A stretch of DNA of 64,000 nt, from positions 52,945-116,944 of the forward strand of contig CANBCZ010000004.1 of the NCBI GenBank assembly GCA_947367255.1, written 5' to 3'. The notes under the pieces are model-generated. The model worked only from the letters and a program-made list of their open reading frames with translations, had not been told where the DNA came from and ran no database searches. The DNA comes from an uncultured Alistipes sp. (GTDB lineage Bacteria > Bacteroidota > Bacteroidia > Bacteroidales > Rikenellaceae). Made by a program: the position numbers and the translations under genes. Shown here piece by piece: positions 45,080-52,421 of the stretch (its first letter is position 1; every line of letters starts with the position of its first letter).

Positions 45080-46078
45080 TTACATATTTTGCCAAACGAG
45101 TGCTGAAGCACCGAGGATTGCGGCATTCTTGTTCTGCAGGCCTGATGGGAGCACCTTAACCTTATTCTTAAAGGCGAAGAGCATATTCTCCTCCATATAC
45201 CACTTAATTGGGTCGAGGATCAGATCGCCAGCCTTTGCAAGACCTCCGAAGATGAAGATCGCCTCAGGGGAGGTGATGGTAACGGCATCGGCAAGTGCGT
45301 AACCGAGACGCATACCTGTAAGGCGGAATGCCTCCTTAGCGATTGGATCGCCCTTAAGTGCGTGCTGGTAGAGGATTGCAGAGTCCATATCGTTGAAAGA
45401 GATGTCGCGCAGAGGTGACTTGTCGTTCATAGTCGCCATAAGCTCGAAAGCGGTGCGCTTAATACCGATAGCCGATGCGTAGGCCTCAAGGCAACCCTTA
45501 CGACCGCAGCCGCACTCTCTACCACCGCGCTCAACGATAACATGACCGAACTCGCCGGCAAAGCCGTCGTGACCGTAGATCATCTCGCCATTAGAGACAA
45601 AGCCCGAGCCGACACCTGTACCGAGTGTAACCATAATAAAGTCCTTCATACCCTTTGCATTGCCGTAGACCATCTCGCCGATAGTTGCTGCATTAGCGTC
45701 GTTGGTAACATATACCGGAACATTAGGGAAGTGAGACTTGATATCCTCTGCGAAGTTGAACATACGCAGGTTCGCGTTCTGGTCCTTATCCTCGGCAGTG
45801 AACTTCCAGAGGTTTGCCGGGGTCTCGATAGTGCCCTTATAGAAGTTTGCGTTAGGGGCACCAACGCCGATACCGATAAGCTCGAAATCGAAGTTTACAG
45901 CCGCAACGAGCAACTTCATAGCCTCACAGAGGTCTGCCACATAGCGAGGGTAGTCCTGATAGTTAGGATATGCGCGGGTAGAGATTACAGACTCGCCAAA
46001 CAGCTCGCCCTTCTCGTCCACAAGTCCAAATGCTGTATTGATACCGCCGATATCAATACCGAATGCAAGTTTTTTCAT
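45080..46078 (-). CDS. ROK family sugar kinase (glucokinase type)
   Basis: 332 residues. The ATP-binding GIDIGGINTAFGLVDEKGEL is at the N-terminus, the catalytic Asp in VYVTNDANAATIGEMVYG, and ROK signature GHVIVERGGRECGCGRKGCLEAYAS with the zinc-binding CGCGRKGC. ROK kinases phosphorylate glucose, GlcNAc, ManNAc and similar sugars in the cytosol. IDIGG in place of DIGGT-type (GGIN) is a mild variation. Glucokinase is the best guess but substrate is uncertain. It is a single gene with its own promoter and terminator. Confidence 0.87.
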   Translation of the reverse strand: MKKLAFGIDIGGINTAFGLVDEKGELFGESVISTRAYPNYQDYPRYVADLCEAMKLLVAAVNFDFELIGIGVGAPNANFYKGTIETPANLWKFTAEDKDQNANLRMFNFAEDIKSHFPNVPVYVTNDANAATIGEMVYGNAKGMKDFIMVTLGTGVGSGFVSNGEMIYGHDGFAGEFGHVIVERGGRECGCGRKGCLEAYASAIGIKRTAFELMATMNDKSPLRDISFNDMDSAILYQHALKGDPIAKEAFRLTGMRLGYALADAVTITSPEAIFIFGGLAKAGDLILDPIKWYMEENMLFAFKNKVKVLPSGLQNKNAAILGASALVWQNM

Positions 46079-46120
46079 AAAAGGTGTGTTCTATAATTAG
46101 TAAATCAATTTCTTTGTATC

Positions 46121-46150
46121 AAAGGTAGTTAAAAAACGCGCAATTGCAAA
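46121..46150 (-). promoter_or_regulatory. Promoter of the ROK kinase gene
   Basis: Minus strand TTTG, about 18-19 bases, TACCTTTG, a close consensus match 43 bp before the start codon. Confidence 0.7.
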
Positions 46151-46239
46151 ATATATTTTATGAATGGTGGAATTTTGGGAGTGGGTCGCTTAACTTTATA
46201 CTTTATTTTGTATATTTGTACTTGGAAAATTGTTTAGAT

Positions 46240-47211
46240 ATGAATACACCGAAGCAGATAGCCGAAATGTTTGAGCGATACATCGCTCTTGTAAATATGC
46301 CTGATGAGCCGCAAAGGCTCTATGCCCCAATTCGTTACTCGCTTGCCGAGGGTGGTAAGCGTATGCGTCCTGTGCTGACGATGCTTGCGTACAACATCTA
46401 TGCAGATGATGTTCAGCGCGTGCTCCCTGCAGCTGCGGCGGTTGAGGTTTTTCACAACTTCACGCTGCTGCACGACGATATTATGGATAATGCGATGGTG
46501 CGCCGTTCGCGTCCGTCAGTATTTGCAAAGTGGGGTAGTAATGTGGCTATTCTCTCGGGCGATGTGATGATGATTGAGGCGTATCGCCATCTGCAGGGGG
46601 TAGAGACGAAGTATCTGCCCGCCGTATTTGAACGTTTCAACACTATGGCGGCGCAGGTGTGCGAGGGTCAGCAGTACGATATGGACTTCGAGACTCAACC
46701 AAAGGTTGCGGTGGCGGAGTATATGAATATGATCGAGCTCAAGACTGCCGCGCTGCTCTGTGGTGCGGTGACAATCGGTGCTACGCTTGCAGGTGCCTCG
46801 GAGGAGGATGTGCAGAAGTTGCACAGATTTGCAACGGAGGTGGGTCTTGCCTTTCAGTTGCAGGACGATCTGCTTGACAGCTACGGTGATGAGCAGCTTG
46901 GCAAGAAGATTGGTGGCGACATACTCGAGGGAAAGAAGACCTATCTGATGATTATATCGCTCTCGCACGCAACAGAGCCTCAGCGTGAGGTGCTCCGCTC
47001 GACACACCTCAATAAGGAGCTGTCGGATGAGGAGAAGATTGTCGCAGTGAAGGGTGTTTATGACGCTATAGGGGCAAAGCAGATGACCGAGCAGCAGATC
47101 TCGGTGCGTATCTCGCGTGCACTTGCAATACTCGACACACTCTCGGTACCTGCCGAGCGTTTGGAGTATATGAAGAGCTATGTGGAGAGCCTTGTAGGTA
47201 GAAAAAAGTAG
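46240..47211 (+). CDS. Polyprenyl (trans-isoprenyl) diphosphate synthase
   Basis: 323 residues from ATG 46240 (MNTPKQIAEMFERYIALV); the track start lies upstream of a TATATTTG -7 element (46211-46218). The first Asp-rich motif is LLHDDIMDNAMVRRSRPS and the second is QLQDDLLDSYGDEQLGKKIGGDILEGKKTYL, with GGKRMRP near the N-terminus. These enzymes join isopentenyl diphosphate units to farnesyl, geranylgeranyl or longer chains for quinones and membrane carriers. Product length cannot be read. It is 4 bp before the U32 gene. Confidence 0.9.
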   Translation: MNTPKQIAEMFERYIALVNMPDEPQRLYAPIRYSLAEGGKRMRPVLTMLAYNIYADDVQRVLPAAAAVEVFHNFTLLHDDIMDNAMVRRSRPSVFAKWGSNVAILSGDVMMIEAYRHLQGVETKYLPAVFERFNTMAAQVCEGQQYDMDFETQPKVAVAEYMNMIELKTAALLCGAVTIGATLAGASEEDVQKLHRFATEVGLAFQLQDDLLDSYGDEQLGKKIGGDILEGKKTYLMIISLSHATEPQREVLRSTHLNKELSDEEKIVAVKGVYDAIGAKQMTEQQISVRISRALAILDTLSVPAERLEYMKSYVESLVGRKK

Positions 47212-47215
47212 AGAG

Positions 47216-48457
47216 ATGAAGAGAACAGATATAGAGATTATGGCGCCTGTAGGCTCGTATGAGAGTCTATATGCGGCGATTAATGCGGGTGCAAACTCGG
47301 TATATTTCGGTATCGGACAGCTCAATATGCGTTCGGCATCGGCAGCAAATTTTACTGCCGACGATATGGCGGAGATTAACCGCATTGCGCACGAGCACGG
47401 GGTAAAGACATACCTTACCGTAAATACGATTATCTACGACACCGAACTCAAGTTGATGCACGAGGTGGTAGATAGAGCAAAGGCAGAGGGTGTGGATGCG
47501 ATTATTGCATCTGACCTCTCGGTAATTCTCTATGCCTACCATGTGGGCGTGGAGGTGCACATATCTACGCAGTGCAATATCTCGAACAGCGAGGCGGCGA
47601 AGTTCTACTCGCAGTGGGCAGATGTGGTTGTGCTGGCGCGTGAGCTCTCGCTCGAGCAGATTGCTATGGTGCACAAGCAGATTGTTGAGCAGGATATACG
47701 CGGTCCGCGTGGCGAGTTGCTCAAGATAGAGATGTTCTCGCACGGTGCGCTCTGTATGTCTATCTCGGGAAAGTGTTACCTCTCGGAGCACGAGACGGCT
47801 TGTTCGGCAAATCGTGGTGCGTGTCGTCAGATCTGTCGTCGCAAGTACACTATTCAGGACAAGGATTCGGGAGAGATGCTCGATATTGACGGTCGTTATA
47901 TCCTCTCGCCGAAGGATCTGTGTACGGTCGATTTCCTCGACAAGTTTATCGCTGCGGGCGTGAGTGTGCTCAAGATTGAGGGTCGTGCGCGCGGTGCGGA
48001 GTATGTGAAGCGTGTAGTGGAGTGTTACGACCTTGCTCTGCGAGCTATCGAGCGCGGAGAGTACAGCAGAGAGTATGCCGATGGGTTGAAAGTTACCCTC
48101 TCAAAGGTCTTTAATCGTGGCTTCTGGGGTGGTTACTATGCCGGTGCAAAGGTTGTTGAGCATAGCACAAACTACGGCTCGTCTGCAACCCGTCGCAAGG
48201 TATATGTGGGCAAGGTGACAAACTACTTCAAGCGTCTTGGCGTTGCCGAGGTGCTGATTGAGGCCGCTCCGCTTGCCGTTGGCGACGAGATACTCTGGAT
48301 GGGCGAGACTACGGGATGCGTGGAGCAGATTGTGGGTGAGATTCGCCTCGATCTAAATCCTGTTCAGAGCGTTAAGCAGGGCGATGTTTGCTCGATTAAG
48401 GTTGAGGGCTCTGAAATCAGAAGGGGAGATAAACTCTACAAAGAGGAGGTACGATAG
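47216..48457 (+). CDS. trhP: U32 family protein, prephenate-dependent tRNA uridine-34 hydroxylase (TrhP/YegQ) type
   Basis: 413 residues: MAPVGSYESLYAAINAGANSVYFGIGQLNMR, the U32 barrel start, VHISTQCNISNSEAAKFYSQWADVVVLARELSLEQI, and the U32 signature EMFSHGALCMSISGKCYLS with cysteines in SANRGACRQICRRKY, which likely hold an Fe-S cluster. TrhP-like proteins make 5-hydroxyuridine at position 34 of tRNAs. Formerly called collagenase-like 'peptidase U32'. The similar RlhA (23S) is about 650 aa, so the length favours TrhP. Co-transcribed with the polyprenyl synthase. Confidence 0.85.
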   Translation: MKRTDIEIMAPVGSYESLYAAINAGANSVYFGIGQLNMRSASAANFTADDMAEINRIAHEHGVKTYLTVNTIIYDTELKLMHEVVDRAKAEGVDAIIASDLSVILYAYHVGVEVHISTQCNISNSEAAKFYSQWADVVVLARELSLEQIAMVHKQIVEQDIRGPRGELLKIEMFSHGALCMSISGKCYLSEHETACSANRGACRQICRRKYTIQDKDSGEMLDIDGRYILSPKDLCTVDFLDKFIAAGVSVLKIEGRARGAEYVKRVVECYDLALRAIERGEYSREYADGLKVTLSKVFNRGFWGGYYAGAKVVEHSTNYGSSATRRKVYVGKVTNYFKRLGVAEVLIEAAPLAVGDEILWMGETTGCVEQIVGEIRLDLNPVQSVKQGDVCSIKVEGSEIRRGDKLYKEEVR

Positions 48458-48530
48458 TAAGTCGTGAAATTCATCCACTTTGACAACTTACGGAAGACTT
48501 GAGTAATAACCATAATAAAACCTAACCACT

Positions 48531-49424
48531 ATGACACCACAAGAGAGAGTTGCGGCGATATTCACAGAGCCCGACTTTTGCCCAGAGAACTACAAGGGCG
48601 AAACAGACGAGAACGGTCTACCACACGGCAAGGGAACGATGAAGTATGAGGAAAAGGTAACTTTTGCTTGGTTCTGGTTGATGGATGATAGTATTGCCCC
48701 AAAGCGCTATGAGGGTCAGTGGGAGCACGGCGTAAGGTGCGGAGAGGGTAAGATGACCTTCTATGCAGATAAAAGCCAGCACTACTCCTATACGGGTCAG
48801 TGGGTAGCGGGTCTGCCAGAGGGTTGTGGTACTATTCGCATCATCGACGAGCGCGGCAAAGAGAGCATAACCCCTTATAACCTTGTGGCGGGTATGCGCG
48901 AGGGCTGTAATACGGTTGTTGAGTTTGGTAAGACTATTGAGTGCGAGTGGAAGGCGGGCGTTAAGGAGGGTGTAGGTATCTGTACAATGCCTAACGGTCA
49001 GCAGTTTAGAGGCGTGTGGCACAATGATAATTTAGACCTTGATGGCTGTGACTTTATGGAGCCAACAGAGTCTCCGACACTTATCGTTACGCTCTATTAT
49101 GCAGGTTTTGACTATAGTCGTCGTATAGTTGCACTTGTTCAGGGTATCTGTGGAGAGCATACTATAGGCGAGTCGTTGCCTATTCTTTGTGATAAAGGTT
49201 TCAAGGAGCAAGATACGCTTATTGAGATTCTCGGTGTTGAAAATGGTGTGGTTGAGTATATTGTTGATGGTATATACTCGGAGGATAAAACTATGCAGGT
49301 GGGCAGGGTTGCGCCAGGTGAGACGGTCAAGCACGCTTATCGTAAAAAAGCTACAGCCAAAATCTATGACGACGACCACGACTATGAAATAGTTCGTGAA
49401 ATAGAGATTAAGTATAATAAATAA
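48531..49424 (+). CDS. MORN-repeat protein
   Basis: 297 residues with no signal peptide. MORN-type units (GxGxxxYxxGxxYxGxWxxGxxxG) include YKGETDENGLPHGKGTMKY, RYEGQWEHGVRCGEGKMTFY, SYTGQWVAGLPEGCGTIRI and CEWKAGVKEGVGICTMPNGQQFRGVW, spanning residues about 18-170. The C-terminal 120 residues form a separate domain (LYYAGFDYSRRIVALVQGICGEHTIGESLPILCDKGFKEQDTLIEILGVENGVVEYIVDGIY) with no family I know. MORN repeats often bind lipids or scaffold proteins; role here unknown. Located between trhP and pepP. Confidence 0.78.
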   Translation: MTPQERVAAIFTEPDFCPENYKGETDENGLPHGKGTMKYEEKVTFAWFWLMDDSIAPKRYEGQWEHGVRCGEGKMTFYADKSQHYSYTGQWVAGLPEGCGTIRIIDERGKESITPYNLVAGMREGCNTVVEFGKTIECEWKAGVKEGVGICTMPNGQQFRGVWHNDNLDLDGCDFMEPTESPTLIVTLYYAGFDYSRRIVALVQGICGEHTIGESLPILCDKGFKEQDTLIEILGVENGVVEYIVDGIYSEDKTMQVGRVAPGETVKHAYRKKATAKIYDDDHDYEIVREIEIKYNK

Positions 49425-49436
49425 AATGGTATAATT

Positions 49437-50834
49437 ATGTTTGCATCAACAACTTACGTGGCTCGCAGAGCCGAGCTTTGTCGTCGAATTGGCAGCGGAC
49501 TTATCCTTATCCCTGGCAATATGGAGGCGTCATACAACTATCCGAACAATACATACCACTTCCGTCAGGATGGAACATTTCTCTACTACTTCGGACTCAA
49601 TCTGCCGCAGTTTTTCGGTGTAATTGACGCTGCAACGGGCGAGGCGACACTCTTTGGTGACGATGTGACTGTAGATGATATTATCTGGATGGGCCCGCAG
49701 CCGACAGTGGTTGAGCTGGGTGCGCAGGTGGGTGTGAAAAACACACTGCCACTCTCGGCGCTTGCTACATTTATCGCAGCGGCGACAGCATCGGGTCAGG
49801 CGGTGCACTATCTACCACCATATCGCGGTAAGACCACCCTGCAGCTCTGCTCGTTGCTCTCAAAGAGTCCTGAGCAGCTGATGAAGGAGATGTCTGTAGA
49901 CCTTATGTTTGCTGTGGCAGAGATGCGTGAGGTGAAGAGTGAGGAGGAGATTGAGGCTATGGAGCGCGCCTTCCACATCGGTTATGCTATGCACACAACA
50001 GCGATGAAGATGTGTCGTGCGGGCGTTGTCGAGCGTGAGATTGCAGGTGCTATAGAGGGTATTGCGCTCGGTCAGGGTGCGGGTATCTCCTTTACATCTA
50101 TCGTCTCGCAGCACGGAGAGACCCTTCACAACCACAACTACGACGGAGTGTTGGAGAATGGACGACTGCTGCTTGTTGATGCAGGTGCGGAGAGCGTGGA
50201 TAACTACTGCTCTGACCATACTCGTACATTCCCTGTAAGCGGAAAGTTTACCGAGAAGCAGAAGGATATATATAATATAGTATTGGCGGCGCAGCAGCAG
50301 GCACCCGAGAATATGAAGAGCGGTGCGATGTATATGGAGGATGTGCACCGCAAGGCACTGCTTACCCTTGCCGAGGGATTGAAGGGCGTGGGGCTGATAA
50401 ACGGTAGCGCCGAGGATGCTGTGGCAGCGGGTGCGATGTTCCTCTTTATGCCGCACGGATTGTCACACGGTATGGGTATCGATGTGCACGACTGCGAGGG
50501 TATGGGCGAGCGTAGCTACGACTTTTCTGCTCTTGCCGAGCGCGCGGCAGAGTCGGCAACATGCATACACCGTGCAACTTGGCGTCTGCGTGCAGGTACG
50601 GTTATGAGTAACGAGCCGGGAATCTACTTTATCCCTGCGCTGATTGATAAGTCTCGCAGCGAGGGACTCTATAAGGGTATTGTGAACTACGACAAGCTCG
50701 ACGGCTATCGCGACTTCGGCGGTATTCGTATCGAGGACGATGTTATCGTGACAGATAATGGTGGCGTAGTAGTAGGAAAGGATAAGAAGATTCCGGTAAC
50801 CGTCGAAGAACTCGAGTCTGTTATCAGTAAATAA
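49437..50834 (+). CDS. pepP: Xaa-Pro aminopeptidase (M24B)
   Basis: 465 residues. The N-terminal creatinase/AMP_N domain (SGLILIPGNMEASYNYPNNTYHFRQDGTFLYYFGL) leads to the pita-bread catalytic domain. Metal ligands are the Asp of LLLVDAGAESVDNYCSDHTRTFPVSGKFT (two Asp), His of FMPHGLSHGMGIDVHD, Glu of NEPGIYFIP and Glu of GGIRIEDDV. It removes an N-terminal residue before proline in the cytosol. Followed by mqnB after 21 bp. Confidence 0.93.
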   Translation: MFASTTYVARRAELCRRIGSGLILIPGNMEASYNYPNNTYHFRQDGTFLYYFGLNLPQFFGVIDAATGEATLFGDDVTVDDIIWMGPQPTVVELGAQVGVKNTLPLSALATFIAAATASGQAVHYLPPYRGKTTLQLCSLLSKSPEQLMKEMSVDLMFAVAEMREVKSEEEIEAMERAFHIGYAMHTTAMKMCRAGVVEREIAGAIEGIALGQGAGISFTSIVSQHGETLHNHNYDGVLENGRLLLVDAGAESVDNYCSDHTRTFPVSGKFTEKQKDIYNIVLAAQQQAPENMKSGAMYMEDVHRKALLTLAEGLKGVGLINGSAEDAVAAGAMFLFMPHGLSHGMGIDVHDCEGMGERSYDFSALAERAAESATCIHRATWRLRAGTVMSNEPGIYFIPALIDKSRSEGLYKGIVNYDKLDGYRDFGGIRIEDDVIVTDNGGVVVGKDKKIPVTVEELESVISK

Positions 50835-50840
50835 ACTCAA

Positions 50841-50873
50841 AAAAGCCAATAGCCAATGGCTAATAGCCAACAG
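50841..50873 (+). repeat. AGCCAA short repeat overlapping the mqnB start
   Basis: AGCCAATAGCCAATGGCTAATAGCCAACAGCC. The ATG of mqnB and its next six codons (ANSQQP) are inside it. It matches the stretches before polA (10228) and near 54743. Confidence 0.75.
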
Positions 50874-51377
50874 CCTATATTTATCTTTGCTACCGAAGCC
50901 GAGGCGGCACCCGTAAGGGCTGCTCGTGGCGACCTTGATATCCGTATCTGCGGTGTCGGGGTGGTCGAGGCGGCTATGGCTGTGGCGAAGATTATCGAAG
51001 AGGAGCATCCCGAGGCGATTATCCTCTGCGGCATTGCAGGGGCGTATGACAGCACCCTTAATGTGGGCGATGTGGTGGCGGTAGAGGTGGAGCAGACGGC
51101 AACGCTGCCAAAGCTCTATCAGAAAAGCTACTCGGCAACCCTCTCGCTGCCACTTATGGCGGTGGTGTCGAATACCGTTATGGCTGTTGGAGCTGAGGCG
51201 TGCGGAGCGCAGGTAGAGAATATGGAGGGTGCGGCAGTATTTGCACTATGTGCCGACAGAGGTGTGAAGTGTGCGCAGATTCGTGCCATATCAAACTATA
51301 CGACCGACAGTCGCGAGCTGTGGGATATCCCTGCGGCACTTGAGGCGTTGGTAAATTGTATAAACGGACTGTTCTGA
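50856..51377 (+). CDS. mqnB: Futalosine hydrolase
   Basis: 173 residues, somewhat shorter than the typical 190-230. It opens MANSQQPIFIFATEAEAAPVRAA and has the nucleosidase core: CGVGVVEAAMAVAKII, LCGIAGAYDSTLNVGDVVAVE, VENMEGAAVFALCADRGVKCAQIRAISNYT. It cleaves futalosine (or aminofutalosine) to release the base. The first seven codons come from a repeat. No other start fits the conserved first strand. A middle segment of roughly 30 residues after VEQTATLPKLYQKS seems shortened. Overlaps mqnD by one base (TGATG). Confidence 0.87.
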   Translation: MANSQQPIFIFATEAEAAPVRAARGDLDIRICGVGVVEAAMAVAKIIEEEHPEAIILCGIAGAYDSTLNVGDVVAVEVEQTATLPKLYQKSYSATLSLPLMAVVSNTVMAVGAEACGAQVENMEGAAVFALCADRGVKCAQIRAISNYTTDSRELWDIPAALEALVNCINGLF

Positions 51378-52150
51378 TGAAAAAGTTATCGTTACATATC
51401 TCGCCATGTCCGAACGACACATTTGCATTTGATGCGATAATCAACCATCGTATAGATCACGACTTTGACTTTGCAGTAGAGTTCAAGGATATCGAGGAGC
51501 TCAACGAGGGTGTGCTGGCGGGTATTCCCGATATATCCAAAATCAGCTATTCGGTCTATCCGAAGATTGCGGATGAGTATCTGCTGCTCGACAGCGGCTC
51601 GGCGCTCGGTCGTGGCAACGGGCAGTTGCTTGTGCGTCGAAAGGGGGAGAATAGCCCTATTCGTACCGTAGCTACTCCGGGACTGAACACTACGGCAAAT
51701 GCGCTGTTGATGCGCTACTTCCCCGAGGTGGAGGTGGCGCCGATGCTCTTCTCGACAATTGCCGAGGCTGTGGAGCGAGGTGAGACAGATGCGGGAGTGC
51801 TGATACACGAGGGTAGATTTGTATATCATCGCCGAAACCTTGAGCTTGTAGCCGACTTGGGTAAGTTGTGGGAGGCGGAGAGCGGGTTGCCGTTGCCACT
51901 CGGAGCGATAGTTATGCGCAGGAGTGTTGCGGCGACAATCTGTAAGCAGTTTGAGGCTCTGCTTGCCGACTCGGTGCGTTTTGCCTTCGAAAATCCGCAA
52001 ATATCGCGTCAGTTCGTCAAACAGCACGCACAGGAGCTCGAAGATGCGGTTATAGAGAGCCATATTGCACTCTTTGTAAACGAGTATACCGTAACCCTCG
52101 GAAAGGAGGGTCGAGAGGCTGTAAAAAGGCTGTTGGGGGTTGATGTGTAG
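51377..52150 (+). CDS. mqnD: 1,4-dihydroxy-6-naphthoate synthase
   Basis: 257 residues from ATG 51377 (MKKLSLHISPCPNDTFAFDAIINHRID); the track start is upstream in mqnB. SPCPNDTFxFxA and DISKISYSVYPKI are family hallmarks, together with GNGQLLVRRKGE, PGLNTTANALL and GVLIHEGRFVYH. It belongs to the periplasmic-binding fold MqnA/MqnD family and converts cyclic dehypoxanthine futalosine to dihydroxynaphthoate. With mqnB it forms a translationally coupled pair. Confidence 0.93.
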   Translation: MKKLSLHISPCPNDTFAFDAIINHRIDHDFDFAVEFKDIEELNEGVLAGIPDISKISYSVYPKIADEYLLLDSGSALGRGNGQLLVRRKGENSPIRTVATPGLNTTANALLMRYFPEVEVAPMLFSTIAEAVERGETDAGVLIHEGRFVYHRRNLELVADLGKLWEAESGLPLPLGAIVMRRSVAATICKQFEALLADSVRFAFENPQISRQFVKQHAQELEDAVIESHIALFVNEYTVTLGKEGREAVKRLLGVDV

Positions 52151-52285
52151 GGTTTTATGAAAAAAATTTAATATTTTTTTGAAAGCCCCTAACTCTTCAA
52201 TAGATGAACCGCACTGCGGGAGTGTCGGTTATAGATTGTCATTAAAAGGGTGGCAAAACTTATAAATCGTAACTACGAAAGAGAA

Positions 52286-52320
52286 CCCTTCGGCGCAAAA
52301 AAGTGCCGAAGGATTTTGTT
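52286..52320 (+). terminator. Probable terminator after mqnD
   Basis: CCTTCGGC-GCAAAAAAGT-GCCGAAGG then ATTTTGTTTT. The gap 52151-52421 also holds GAACCGCACTGCGGGAGTGTCGGTT, a further small hairpin, and no gene. Confidence 0.6.
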
Positions 52321-52421
52321 TTGAAAAAATTTATTTATATCTTGCACTGCAAATCGGAACTAAAATGCTTTTTTTGACCCGATTATACATTAAAATTTAT
52401 AAATACTAAATAACTAATCGT

